Positions 26,964 through 35,202 of a DNA stretch of 64,000 nt are shown here, piece after piece; within the stretch, counting starts at the first letter, position 1; the number at the start of each line of letters is the position of its first letter. Where the stretch lies: assembly GCA_040768665.1 (NCBI GenBank), contig JAXGMN010000047.1:1-64000 (forward strand), given 5' to 3'. The position numbers were made by a program, and so were the translations under genes. The DNA is from JABWBD01 sp040768665 (GTDB lineage Bacteria > Planctomycetota > Planctomycetia > Pirellulales > Thermoguttaceae). The notes below the pieces were generated by a model that saw nothing but the letters and a program-made list of their open reading frames with translations, made no database searches and had not been told where the DNA came from.

Positions 26964-27734
26964 CACGGCCCCGCGATCATACTCCCCAAATGTCCCCACA
27001 TAGTACCCATACTGGAACATCGGCCTCATCCCGCACGAATACGCACAGTTATTCAAATACGAAAGCGCCACCGCCTCCGGCGACCGCCCGATCTCGCAGC
27101 CCATTGTCAAATGGATATGATCCGGCAGGACGGCCAGACACGAAAGACGATCGCCATGCCGGGCGGCCGCGCGCTCGATCATGTCGCAAAGCCTCGAGAG
27201 CACCGAATGTCGCACTTCCATCCAGCGCTCGACGTTGACGATCGCCACGTGCAAGTTGTACCAGTATTTGCCGTGCGACGTAAACGACGGCTTGCTGAGA
27301 TCCACTTCGGGGTAGGTCCTCTGAAACGCCGCCAGTTGCTCCTGAACCCGCGGGTCCGCCATGCGATGATGGCCAAGCTGGTCCGCCACGTAAGCTTCCA
27401 CGACGCTGCGGGTCGCGGCGCCGATGCTGCGAAGGCAGTAGTTCCGCTGAAACGCCTTGGGGTCGCGATCGCGGATCGCATACTGCAAGCGTCCCTTAAC
27501 CGATCGAAGGATTTCCGAGGGAGGAACGTGGGGCTTCGTGCTGAGGAAGAATTGGCTCTCATTGTCCGCGAGGGTCCGGTGCTTGATGACCCGGACGCCA
27601 TCGGGCTCGGTGGTCTTTTGCAACTCGGCAAGCCATGCGCTGTCCGGAATACGTGTGGCACGCCAGAAGAGCGTCAGGCCCCAGTTGAGTTGGAAGGCCG
27701 GGGCGACGTTTTCGGGGCGGTAGATCGGGTCCAT
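26961..27734 (-). CDS. REP-associated tyrosine transposase-like protein (RAYT, Y1/HUH)
   Basis: A 257-residue protein. The C-terminal 105 residues match the Y1 transposase fold of IS200/RAYT enzymes: WYNLHVAIVNVERW strand region, then CLAVLPDHIHLTM with the HUH motif His206-x-His208, then a helix SYLNNCAY with candidate nucleophiles Tyr226 or Tyr232. The first 150 residues (including LRSVKGRLQYAIRD and AFQRNYCLRSIG) are an additional domain not found in typical RAYTs of about 160-220 residues. RAYTs nick single-stranded REP DNA and are thought to spread REP elements. The ATG lies inside one REP unit (CAACTATGG) and the TAG inside another, and arrays B and C flank it. Catalytic residues appear intact. 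Confidence 0.78.
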   Translation of the reverse strand: MDPIYRPENVAPAFQLNWGLTLFWRATRIPDSAWLAELQKTTEPDGVRVIKHRTLADNESQFFLSTKPHVPPSEILRSVKGRLQYAIRDRDPKAFQRNYCLRSIGAATRSVVEAYVADQLGHHRMADPRVQEQLAAFQRTYPEVDLSKPSFTSHGKYWYNLHVAIVNVERWMEVRHSVLSRLCDMIERAAARHGDRLSCLAVLPDHIHLTMGCEIGRSPEAVALSYLNNCAYSCGMRPMFQYGYYVGTFGEYDRGAV

Positions 27735-28166
27735 AGTTGCCAAACCTCTTTTCCACCGGCACAGGGCCGGTGGGGAAGACATGGGTGGACGCGGTTGTCT
27801 GGAGTTGCCAAACCTCTCTTCCACCGGCACGGGGCCGGTGGGGAAGACATGGGTGGGCGCGTCGTCTGTAGTTGTCAAACCTCTTCCACCGGCACGGGGC
27901 CGGTGGGGAATAAATGGTCGCATGCGGTCGTCTGTAGTTGCTGGGTCCTCTTTTCCACCGGCACGGGGCCGGTGGGGAATAAATGGTCGCATGCGGTCGT
28001 CTGTAGTTGCCAATCCTCTTTTCCACCGGCACGGGGCCGGTGGGGAATAAATGGTCGCATGCGGTCGTCTGTGTAGTTGCCAAATCTCTTCCACCGGCAC
28101 GGGGCCGGTGGGGAACTGCTTGCTCCCACCGGCCCCGTGCCGGTGGGAGCCGGTTTGGCAACTACT
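27733..28166. repeat. REP-like array C (6 units plus 1 inverted unit)
   Basis: Six tandem units of about 66 nt: GTAGTTGCCAAACCTC, hairpin CCACCGGCAC-(N)-GGCCGGTGG, then spacer such as ATAAATGGTCGCATGCGG. One inverted unit ending GGTTTGGCAACTAC closes the array 28 bases before the pglW stop. The first unit overlaps the transposase start codon (ATAG in place of GTAG). Confidence 0.9.
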
Positions 28167-28193
28167 CCGCACCCCGCCCCACATCCTCTCCCA

Positions 28194-31100
28194 CTAAGTT
28201 GGCGAGCTCCGGTGGGCATTCGCCAGCCATGCATCGGGGACCCGAGCCCATTCCGCCGGGCCAATTACCGGCACCGGTTTGCCGTCGATCATCGGCAACG
28301 GCGACTGAGCGTCGCCGGGGATCAGCACCCACAGCCCCCCGATGCCGCCCGCTCGCCCAATCTTCTCGCGCACTCGTGATAACAAATCCATCTGGTCATA
28401 ACGGGCCAGGATCCCTGGAAAGACCATCAGCACCGTCTTCGATGCCCCCGCAATCGCTGCCTCCACCTTGGGCACGGCCCGCCGAACCAGGACCATCAGC
28501 TTGTTCCAGTCGTCGCTTCCCGGCACGGCGTCGGCGCTGAGCACACGATCCCACCGGGCCCCCACGCGGCTCACCTCGCTGCGCAGCGCCTCGACGAAAA
28601 CCGCCTCGACGTCGACCGCTTCAATCGGAAATCGGCGGCAAAGCTCATCGCGGGCCAGGAAGTAGCCCCGAGGCTCCACCGTCATGGCGATGAAAGCCGG
28701 ATCGGCAATCGCACGTCGGAGCCGTTCCTCGAACTGCCGGGCCCGGGCTACCTCGGGCGTGATCTCGGCCGATGGTGCGCCCGGCTGCGTCGATTGCCGC
28801 TGGATCGGCTCACTCGGTGTGGACGTAATCAGGTAGTCCTTCGCACGGCTGCGATATGCCCCGCCGCGGCCCGCCGTAGCGTCCCACTCGAAATCGGCGA
28901 ACCCCGCCGTCTTCAGCAAGTCGTCAAGTCCAGGCCGGTCGGGCAACATGGCAGCTTCCGGGTATCGCCCCGCCACGCGCCCGCGAACCTCATCCACCGA
29001 CAGTTGCGAGGCCCCCAGCAACGCTCCTTGCGAAAGCTTCAACGCCCGCAGAGCGTCCATGCCACGTGGGTAGATTTCCTGCCGGCTGGACACGGCAGCG
29101 CCCTGGCTTGCCAGGACGGCGACACGCACCAGCCGCGAGTCGCCCAGTGGTTCGGCGCCCGCAGGCAGCGGCACCGCCCGCAACCGTTCCTGGACCCTCG
29201 GGGGAGGAGCCAAAGGATCTTCAGCGGCCAATTGATCAGCCTCACTTCCGAGGCGCGCGGCGTAGTCGGCCAGCGCTTGCGTCGCGGCAACGAGGATGCG
29301 GCTGTCGCGGCGAACCACCCAGCGTGGCTCGGTCATCGTCCGCTCGACTTCAATGGCAGCCCGGACGGTTGCCAGGCCAAGCTGGCTCCGCAAGGGATCG
29401 TCCTCAACCGAACCGCGGGCGAGAAGTATCGCGGCAGCCAACTCCTCCACGGCCATCACCCCGCCGTTTCGGGCAAGGATCTCGGCCAGTTCCGCCCGCA
29501 AGCTCGTGACGACGGCTTCCTTTCGCCAGCGGCCTTGCGCGGCGGGAACAAGCTGGCCGATGCGGCCACGGGTCACCTCCAGGTATTCGGCCACCTCGCC
29601 TTGCGTGGGCCATGACTTGGGAAAGTCCGGATCGAGCCCCAGCAGGGCTCGCAGGAACTTCTTTTCCGTGTCGCTGCGGGCCTTGGGGTTCGTGCGGGTG
29701 AGCCGCTTGACGATCATGTCGATGCTCGCCGTTCCCGGCTCAACGACGGCAGTTTCCGTTTCCGGCCCCAAGTGCGTGGTCGGCCTGGTCCTCTCCGGCG
29801 TCCCCAGCCTTTCTCGCAGAACCTTGGCGACGGCCACAATCTGCCGTCTCGTCCGGTTACCCACGCCGCGAAGACGCGGCAGCCGGCGCGACGGGAATGC
29901 CAGCAGACCGCGAACATCGAGCACATTGACGCGATCCAAGGCATTCACAGCCAGAGTGCCCAAGCCGAGTTCGGTAAGGGCCGTGTCGAAGGTAGCGGCC
30001 TCAAGCCGCTTTTTGAGTTCTTCGGTGTCTTCCTGTTCCTCGAACTCCGGCTGCTCGATCCCCTCGAAGCAGTGCCGCCACGCCCGCAGCATCTCTTCGG
30101 CGTTGTCGAACCTCTCCGCCGGATTCCGCCGGAGGGCCTTGGTGAAAAACGCCGCAAGCTGATCACGGATGCTGGCGTCAAAACTCTCCGCGTGAACCGT
30201 TGCTTCGCAATCCAACAGGGCCGGATCGCTCTTGCCGTCGCCCCATCTGGGAGGATTGCCGGTGGCGAGCTCATAGAGCGTGACCGCCGTGGCGTACCGT
30301 TCGGCATGGAGATCCCACCGGGGCGGCTTGCGCTGGGCCAGGAACGGCTCCAGGTAACCGGTCGTCCCGGCCCGGACATTTTCCGGCGGCGTTCGAGACA
30401 GGGAGAAGTCGAACAGGACCAGGTGCAGCTTGTCGCCCCGTCCGACCTTGCCCACGCCGATGTTGCTGGGCTTGATGTCCCGGTGAGGAATACCTTGCTC
30501 TTCCAGGTAGACGACGACCTGGAGCAGGTCCTCGCCAAACCGGTGAAGCAGATCGACCAGCAGTCTGCCCTCTTTGGTGAGGCGGTCGGCCAGCGTTTCG
30601 GTGCCTGCCCGCCGCATCAGCAGGCACACCCGATCCTTGATCTCGATAGTTTCGAGCAGTTCGACGATATGCTGATGGTGGAGTTTCTGAAGGACTTCCG
30701 CCTCGCCGCGCAGCCGGTCGTTGTGCTCGTCGGAGGAAGCGACCTTGAGCACCAGCTCCTGGTCGTCTCTTTGCACCAGCAACGCCACGGAAGAGGCCCC
30801 CGAACCGATTCGCTTCTTGACGACCAGGCCGCCGGGGAGCTTATCGCCCATTTGAGCCCTGGCCGCGTCATCGATCGTCTCGTGCTCGGGCTCGGTAAGC
30901 TCCTTCTGCACTTCGTCGAGATATTCGAGAAAGAACCGGGCGGATTCCAACCGGGCCGAAACATCGGGATGGGTGCTTTCGCCGATGATGTCTTGAAGGT
31001 TCTCGCCCGCTCCGTTGAGCACGGAGCTGATCTGAAGTCCTTTCGACTCGCGGAGCTTTTCGCTCAGTTCCAAAGCGTTGGCGGCCGGCGGCTGACCGGA

Positions 31101-32393
31101 GAACAAGAAGTAGGCGATGGCGCCCAGCGAGAAGACATCGAGATGCTCGCCGGTGCTGTCGTGGTCCACAAGGGCCTCGGGAGCCATGTAGGCGGTGCTG
31201 GCGTTGTCCACCAACTGTTCGACGTGGACCGTGGCGGTAATCTGCCCTTTCGTAATGCCCGTGGTGGAGCTTCCCGCCCGATAGCCAACCTGCCAATTGA
31301 AGACCTTGATCTGCGGCCGATCTGCACCGGGATCGACGATCATGATGCTCTGCGGCGACAGGTTGCGATGCACGATCCGCTTGTCGTGGGCGAATCGGAC
31401 GACTTCGGCGATCTGCCGCAGCAGATCGATCCGTTGTTCGGGTGTCAGACGCTGGCCAACCTGGGCAATGTAGTGGTCGAGCCGGATGCTCTTCGGAAAA
31501 TGCTCGAAGATCAGCGCCGGGCCGAGCTCGTGCTCTGTAAATCCGTGGGTGCGGAGGATCCCCGGGTGCTGAAGTGATTCGAGAAGCTGAAACTCGCGGA
31601 GCGCCGCCCGCTCGATAATCTGCCGATCCTCGGTCGAGGCCCCGGTGCGGACCAGATAGATCCTTATGCGCCGCTTGACGTCCTCCAGCTTGACGTGCTG
31701 GGCCTGCCAGTCCTGGAATTCAGGGCCTTCCAGCAACAATTGATTGAGAACGAAATCGCTGACTTTCCGCGAACGCTTCGACGGGCGAATGCCCGCCTGG
31801 TCGATCGCTTGGCGAATCGCCTTCGCCGTGGGCCGGTCGACGTGGTACTTCGCTGCCTTCTCCAGCCCCGGGCAGTCGCGGCGATCGATCGCCGCCATGA
31901 TGCCGGGCCGCGCCGGCCGGTCGGCGGTGGCCTCGCGATCTCTCACGCAGACCCGATAGGCCGCCGTGCCGGTCAGCTCGTTCTGCTGATCCGGCGCCGA
32001 GCAGAAGACGAGCGGATCGAGGAACGGTATCTTCCCCTTGAACTTCTTGGCGGCCTTCTGCCGCTCCAACAGCGATTTCAGCTTCTTGGCTTTCCGGTCG
32101 GCAGCGAACAGCGGATTGTCGTCGGTATAGAGCTTTCCATCGTGCTGCCAGGTCCAGGTCCCCGCATCGCCCCGCAGGATGCCCGGGCGGCTCTTGATCT
32201 CGACCAGGAAGAACCCCGACGGGGTGAGAACCAGCAGATCAACTTCATTGATGCTGCCATCCGCCGCGATGAACTCGAAATTCGTCCATGCCCGGTACGG
32301 CTCCCGATCCGGGAACCGGGAGCGGACAAACTCGATCGCCTCCCTCTCCCAAGGGTAACGCGACTCGGTGATCGTATGCCAGTTCGCTGCCAT
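28194..32393 (-). CDS. pglW: BREX-2 serine/threonine kinase PglW with NERD domain
   Basis: A 1,399-residue protein. Residues 14-120 form a NERD nuclease-related domain with Asp52, Glu65 and Lys67 (VDLLVLTPSGFFLVEIKS). A first kinase-like domain (about 240-500) is degenerate: HRN (342-344) replaces HRD and FNW (365-367) replaces DFG. A second kinase domain (about 522-790) is intact in most motifs: glycine loop IGSGASSVAL, Lys550, HRD 637-639 with KPSN, and DFS (662-664) for DFG. A helix-hairpin-helix-like region follows (LPRLRGVGNRTRRQI), and the C-terminus is unassigned. PglW is the signature kinase of type 2 BREX, and this is its usual place as the first gene. No frameshift in 4.2 kb, in contrast to pglX. 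Confidence 0.93.
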   Translation of the reverse strand: MAANWHTITESRYPWEREAIEFVRSRFPDREPYRAWTNFEFIAADGSINEVDLLVLTPSGFFLVEIKSRPGILRGDAGTWTWQHDGKLYTDDNPLFAADRKAKKLKSLLERQKAAKKFKGKIPFLDPLVFCSAPDQQNELTGTAAYRVCVRDREATADRPARPGIMAAIDRRDCPGLEKAAKYHVDRPTAKAIRQAIDQAGIRPSKRSRKVSDFVLNQLLLEGPEFQDWQAQHVKLEDVKRRIRIYLVRTGASTEDRQIIERAALREFQLLESLQHPGILRTHGFTEHELGPALIFEHFPKSIRLDHYIAQVGQRLTPEQRIDLLRQIAEVVRFAHDKRIVHRNLSPQSIMIVDPGADRPQIKVFNWQVGYRAGSSTTGITKGQITATVHVEQLVDNASTAYMAPEALVDHDSTGEHLDVFSLGAIAYFLFSGQPPAANALELSEKLRESKGLQISSVLNGAGENLQDIIGESTHPDVSARLESARFFLEYLDEVQKELTEPEHETIDDAARAQMGDKLPGGLVVKKRIGSGASSVALLVQRDDQELVLKVASSDEHNDRLRGEAEVLQKLHHQHIVELLETIEIKDRVCLLMRRAGTETLADRLTKEGRLLVDLLHRFGEDLLQVVVYLEEQGIPHRDIKPSNIGVGKVGRGDKLHLVLFDFSLSRTPPENVRAGTTGYLEPFLAQRKPPRWDLHAERYATAVTLYELATGNPPRWGDGKSDPALLDCEATVHAESFDASIRDQLAAFFTKALRRNPAERFDNAEEMLRAWRHCFEGIEQPEFEEQEDTEELKKRLEAATFDTALTELGLGTLAVNALDRVNVLDVRGLLAFPSRRLPRLRGVGNRTRRQIVAVAKVLRERLGTPERTRPTTHLGPETETAVVEPGTASIDMIVKRLTRTNPKARSDTEKKFLRALLGLDPDFPKSWPTQGEVAEYLEVTRGRIGQLVPAAQGRWRKEAVVTSLRAELAEILARNGGVMAVEELAAAILLARGSVEDDPLRSQLGLATVRAAIEVERTMTEPRWVVRRDSRILVAATQALADYAARLGSEADQLAAEDPLAPPPRVQERLRAVPLPAGAEPLGDSRLVRVAVLASQGAAVSSRQEIYPRGMDALRALKLSQGALLGASQLSVDEVRGRVAGRYPEAAMLPDRPGLDDLLKTAGFADFEWDATAGRGGAYRSRAKDYLITSTPSEPIQRQSTQPGAPSAEITPEVARARQFEERLRRAIADPAFIAMTVEPRGYFLARDELCRRFPIEAVDVEAVFVEALRSEVSRVGARWDRVLSADAVPGSDDWNKLMVLVRRAVPKVEAAIAGASKTVLMVFPGILARYDQMDLLSRVREKIGRAGGIGGLWVLIPGDAQSPLPMIDGKPVPVIGPAEWARVPDAWLANAHRSSPT

Positions 32394-32467
32394 GGCTCGG
32401 ATTCTGCTAACGTCTCGGAAACCCTCAGTTTAGCCCCTCCGGCTGGCAACTCCAATGCTCCCCGCTG

Positions 32468-32809
32468 TCAGGCGAGGTGCCGGCTGATGCTCTGTCGAAT
32501 GCGTGTCCGAATCGGAACGCCCGGGATTGCAACAGCACTTTCGGCAAGAGGGATGAAGTCTCGCTCGCCTTTTTTGTTCCTCGGCAGAATTGGATGACGC
32601 CGCTTGAGAAACTGGGCAATCTTCGTCGCCGTAAGTCGTTCATCATCGGTCAAACAATTTTGCCTATTGTGAAAAGTCGCGATGCCCCAGCCAGAAGAAC
32701 TATTGACGATTGGCGCCGCATCGATCATCATGGCGTTGCATGATGTACACACGAACAGATCTCGACGATCGGCAAAGCCGGCTGGCAATACCATGCTGCA
32801 CCGATTCAT
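32468..32809 (-). CDS. small hypothetical protein upstream of pglW
   Basis: A 113-residue open frame ending 74 bases before pglW on the same strand. It contains a CxxC pair (FVCTSCNAMM, from about residue 19) and a basic C-terminal half (RLTATKIAQFLKRRHP). I recognise no family. Position suggests it could be the first gene of the BREX transcript, possibly a small regulator, but coding potential is not strong and the reverse strand is also partly open. Confidence 0.35.
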   Translation of the reverse strand: MNRCSMVLPAGFADRRDLFVCTSCNAMMIDAAPIVNSSSGWGIATFHNRQNCLTDDERLTATKIAQFLKRRHPILPRNKKGERDFIPLAESAVAIPGVPIRTRIRQSISRHLA

Positions 32810-32965
32810 TCTTCACCGCCTGCCGTCCGCCCATCCTGACATCCGTTTCCACTCAGAGGCTATCCGAAAACGGGGCCGGGCTCTCAGACGTTGTGCACTT
32901 CAGACGGAGATTACACGAGATGCAGGGTGCCTGTCCCCGTTCTCCAGATAGTCACCCAGAAAGGT

Positions 32966-33015
32966 GTGGTGCCCAAAGGCCTCGTTTTCTGAGAAAATCG
33001 CGAGTTGGGCACCAC
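32966..33015 (-). terminator. inverted repeat, candidate terminator of the sulfatase gene
   Basis: Perfect 11-base arms GTGGTGCCCAA and TTGGGCACCAC enclose a weaker inner palindrome around TTTTCTGAGAAAA. It begins 35 bases downstream of the sulfatase stop. There is no T-run after it, so it may also be a repeat element. Confidence 0.45.
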
Positions 33016-33049
33016 ATCGCCTGGCTACAAATCGCTATTTCCCGCCGCT

Positions 33050-34651
33050 TCACCGATCCTCCTGGCTCTGCCGACGAAACTCCGCTTCCAGCTCATTCCA
33101 CTTCGCCGTCATTGCCCTTAACCGCTCCGGCTGCCGATCCGCGAGGTTTTTCATCTCGCACCGGTCGTCCTCCAAATGGAAAAGCTCCCACTCATCGTCG
33201 TCTTCCCGGGCGGAGACAATTTTCCAGTCACCCATTCGCAAAGCTCGATTCCCCTCGTGATGGAAAAACAGAAACTCGCGTGGGATCGCCGCGTCGGCGG
33301 CCAAGGCCGGCACCAGGCTTCGGCCGGGCAGCGGCGGGGCCCCTTCGCGTCCCGCGACCGCCGAGGCGGATTGCCCAACCAGGTCGAGAACCGTCGGCAG
33401 AAAATCGATCAGGTGACCCGGCGTATGGCGAAGCTCGTCGCGAGCGGCGATGCCGTTGGGCCAGTGGGCGATGAGCGGCGTCGAGATCCCGCCCTCGTGC
33501 GTCCAGACCTTGTGCCGCCGAAAGGGTGCGTTGCTGGCGCTGGCCCATCCCGGCCCCAGACACAAAAACGACTCCCGAGAACCCGGCGGCGCCGCCGGGT
33601 TGTGCCCGTCGCCCCGCACCATGAGCGTGGCGTCGGCCCCGTTGTCCGAAAGAAAGAAGATCAGCGTATCGTCCAGTGCCCCCATCGCCCGGAGTTGATC
33701 CACAACCCGGCCGATCTCGCGGTCCATCCGGTGGACCATGGCGGCGTGGATCGCCATCTTCGTCGCCTGGAACCGCTTCTGCTCGTCGGTCAGCGTCGCC
33801 CACGGCACGGCATACCGCACCTCGCCCGGGCCGACCTTCTCCAACACGTCGGGCTTGAAGTACCGCGGCGAAAGCTCGGTGTCCAACGGCGGCAGCTCGC
33901 AGTCGACGATCCGGAGCTTTCGAAGCCGCTCGAGCCGCTGCGAGCGGACCGCGTCCCAGCCCTGCAGGTATCGATCGCGATACCGGTCGATATCCTCCTC
34001 GAGCGCGTGCAGCGGGAAATGCGGCGAGATGAACGCGAGGTATCCAAAAAACGGCCGGTCGGAAAACCTCTCGGCATGCTGCTTCAAGCAGTCGATCAGG
34101 TAGTCGGCAAAAGCAGTCGTCGCATAGTATCCCCGCTCCGGCTCGACCGGCGGAAGGAGAACATCGTTCTCGAAATGTTTTGCGGGCGTGAAGTAGCGGT
34201 CCCAGTCCTGGAACCAGTACGAACGATCGAAGCCCCCGTCGGCCACCGGTTTCGGAGCACCGGTGACGTGCCACTTGCCCGCATGATAACAGCGGTAGCC
34301 AAGCGGCTTCAGGTAATGCGGAACCAGGCGGGTCCAACCCGGCAGACGGCCTTTCGGCGGATCCATCCGGATCTGCTGGGCGTAGTAGCCGGTCATGATG
34401 CACGACCGCGTCGGCCAGCAGCGGGCCGTATTGTAGAACTGCGTGAAACGCAGCCCGCCCGCAGCCAGCCGATCCAGACAAGGCGTTTCGATTTCCCCGC
34501 CATAGCACCCCGGGTCGGAAAACCCCATGTCGTCGGCCAGGATGATCAGAACGTTGGGTTTCTTGGTTGGCTCTTCTGCCGCTCGGGCCGGCAGATCCCA
34601 CAGCTCCAGCGCTGCAAGTACGACGATCAGGATTGCCGTGTGACCCTTCAT
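33050..34651 (-). CDS. secreted sulfatase (arylsulfatase family, Cys-type)
   Basis: A 533-residue sulfatase with an N-terminal signal peptide (TAILIVVLAALELWDLPARA). The metal site starts with LIILADDMGFSDPG, and the formylglycine motif is CWPTR with Cys78, requiring conversion by a maturase. Later motifs include HYLKPLGYRCYHAGKWH, DNGADATLM and the C-terminal domain DWKIVSARED. Sulfatases of this family (S1) hydrolyse sulfate esters, in planctomycetes mainly of sulfated polysaccharides. Length and motifs are complete. It stands alone, with a nested palindrome upstream and a hairpin downstream. Confidence 0.93.
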   Translation of the reverse strand: MKGHTAILIVVLAALELWDLPARAAEEPTKKPNVLIILADDMGFSDPGCYGGEIETPCLDRLAAGGLRFTQFYNTARCWPTRSCIMTGYYAQQIRMDPPKGRLPGWTRLVPHYLKPLGYRCYHAGKWHVTGAPKPVADGGFDRSYWFQDWDRYFTPAKHFENDVLLPPVEPERGYYATTAFADYLIDCLKQHAERFSDRPFFGYLAFISPHFPLHALEEDIDRYRDRYLQGWDAVRSQRLERLRKLRIVDCELPPLDTELSPRYFKPDVLEKVGPGEVRYAVPWATLTDEQKRFQATKMAIHAAMVHRMDREIGRVVDQLRAMGALDDTLIFFLSDNGADATLMVRGDGHNPAAPPGSRESFLCLGPGWASASNAPFRRHKVWTHEGGISTPLIAHWPNGIAARDELRHTPGHLIDFLPTVLDLVGQSASAVAGREGAPPLPGRSLVPALAADAAIPREFLFFHHEGNRALRMGDWKIVSAREDDDEWELFHLEDDRCEMKNLADRQPERLRAMTAKWNELEAEFRRQSQEDR

Positions 34652-34932
34652 CTCGTTTCCTTCGCTTTAGAGTCCAGTTCGATCGAGGCCCGCGAATGCC
34701 TCGTCGTCGTTCCCATTATCCGCGGCGTCTTCGCACCAAACAACCCGCAGTTGGCCAAGCATGCCGCGCTTTGGGCTGCCCGATGCGCAAGCGCGGGCGC
34801 CTCGGATCAGCCCGGCTGCTTCCGAGCAGCCGGGCTGATGCGTCCCACACGGAAAAAGAGCCCTGCCCGCGCTTCCGAAGGACCGGTCCGCCAACCCTGG
34901 CAGGCCCGGTCTCCACCACGTTACAACTCAGA

Positions 34933-35141
34933 CTGTAAACGCCACCACCGCGGTTTATCCCGGTGGGGCGATGTTTGGCAACTACAAACACCAAGAACCC
35001 TCGTTTTGTGATTTCGCTTCCGCCGCTCGGCCTGCAGGGCCGAGCGGCGGAAGCGAAATCACAAAACGGCCTACAGGATCGCCGTTTGTAGTTGCCAAAC
35101 ATCGCCCCACCGACTTGCGGGGTCGGTGGTGGCATTTACAG
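34933..35141. repeat. nested palindrome of about 209 nt with REP-type core
   Basis: Three concentric inverted repeats: outer CTGTAAACGCCACCACC / GGTGGTGGCATTTACAG (one mismatch); middle 28-base arms at 34962-34989 and 35084-35111, containing ATGTTTGGCAACTACAAAC; inner perfect 29-base arms at 35004-35032 and 35038-35066. The TTTGGCAACTAC string is the same as in REP arrays A to C. It lies between the divergent sulfatase and oxidoreductase genes. Confidence 0.9.
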
Positions 35142-35202
35142 TTTGAATTACAATAATCTCGCTTGAGCGTTTCCGTCCGCCCTCTCACCGAAGGAGCCTC
35201 CG

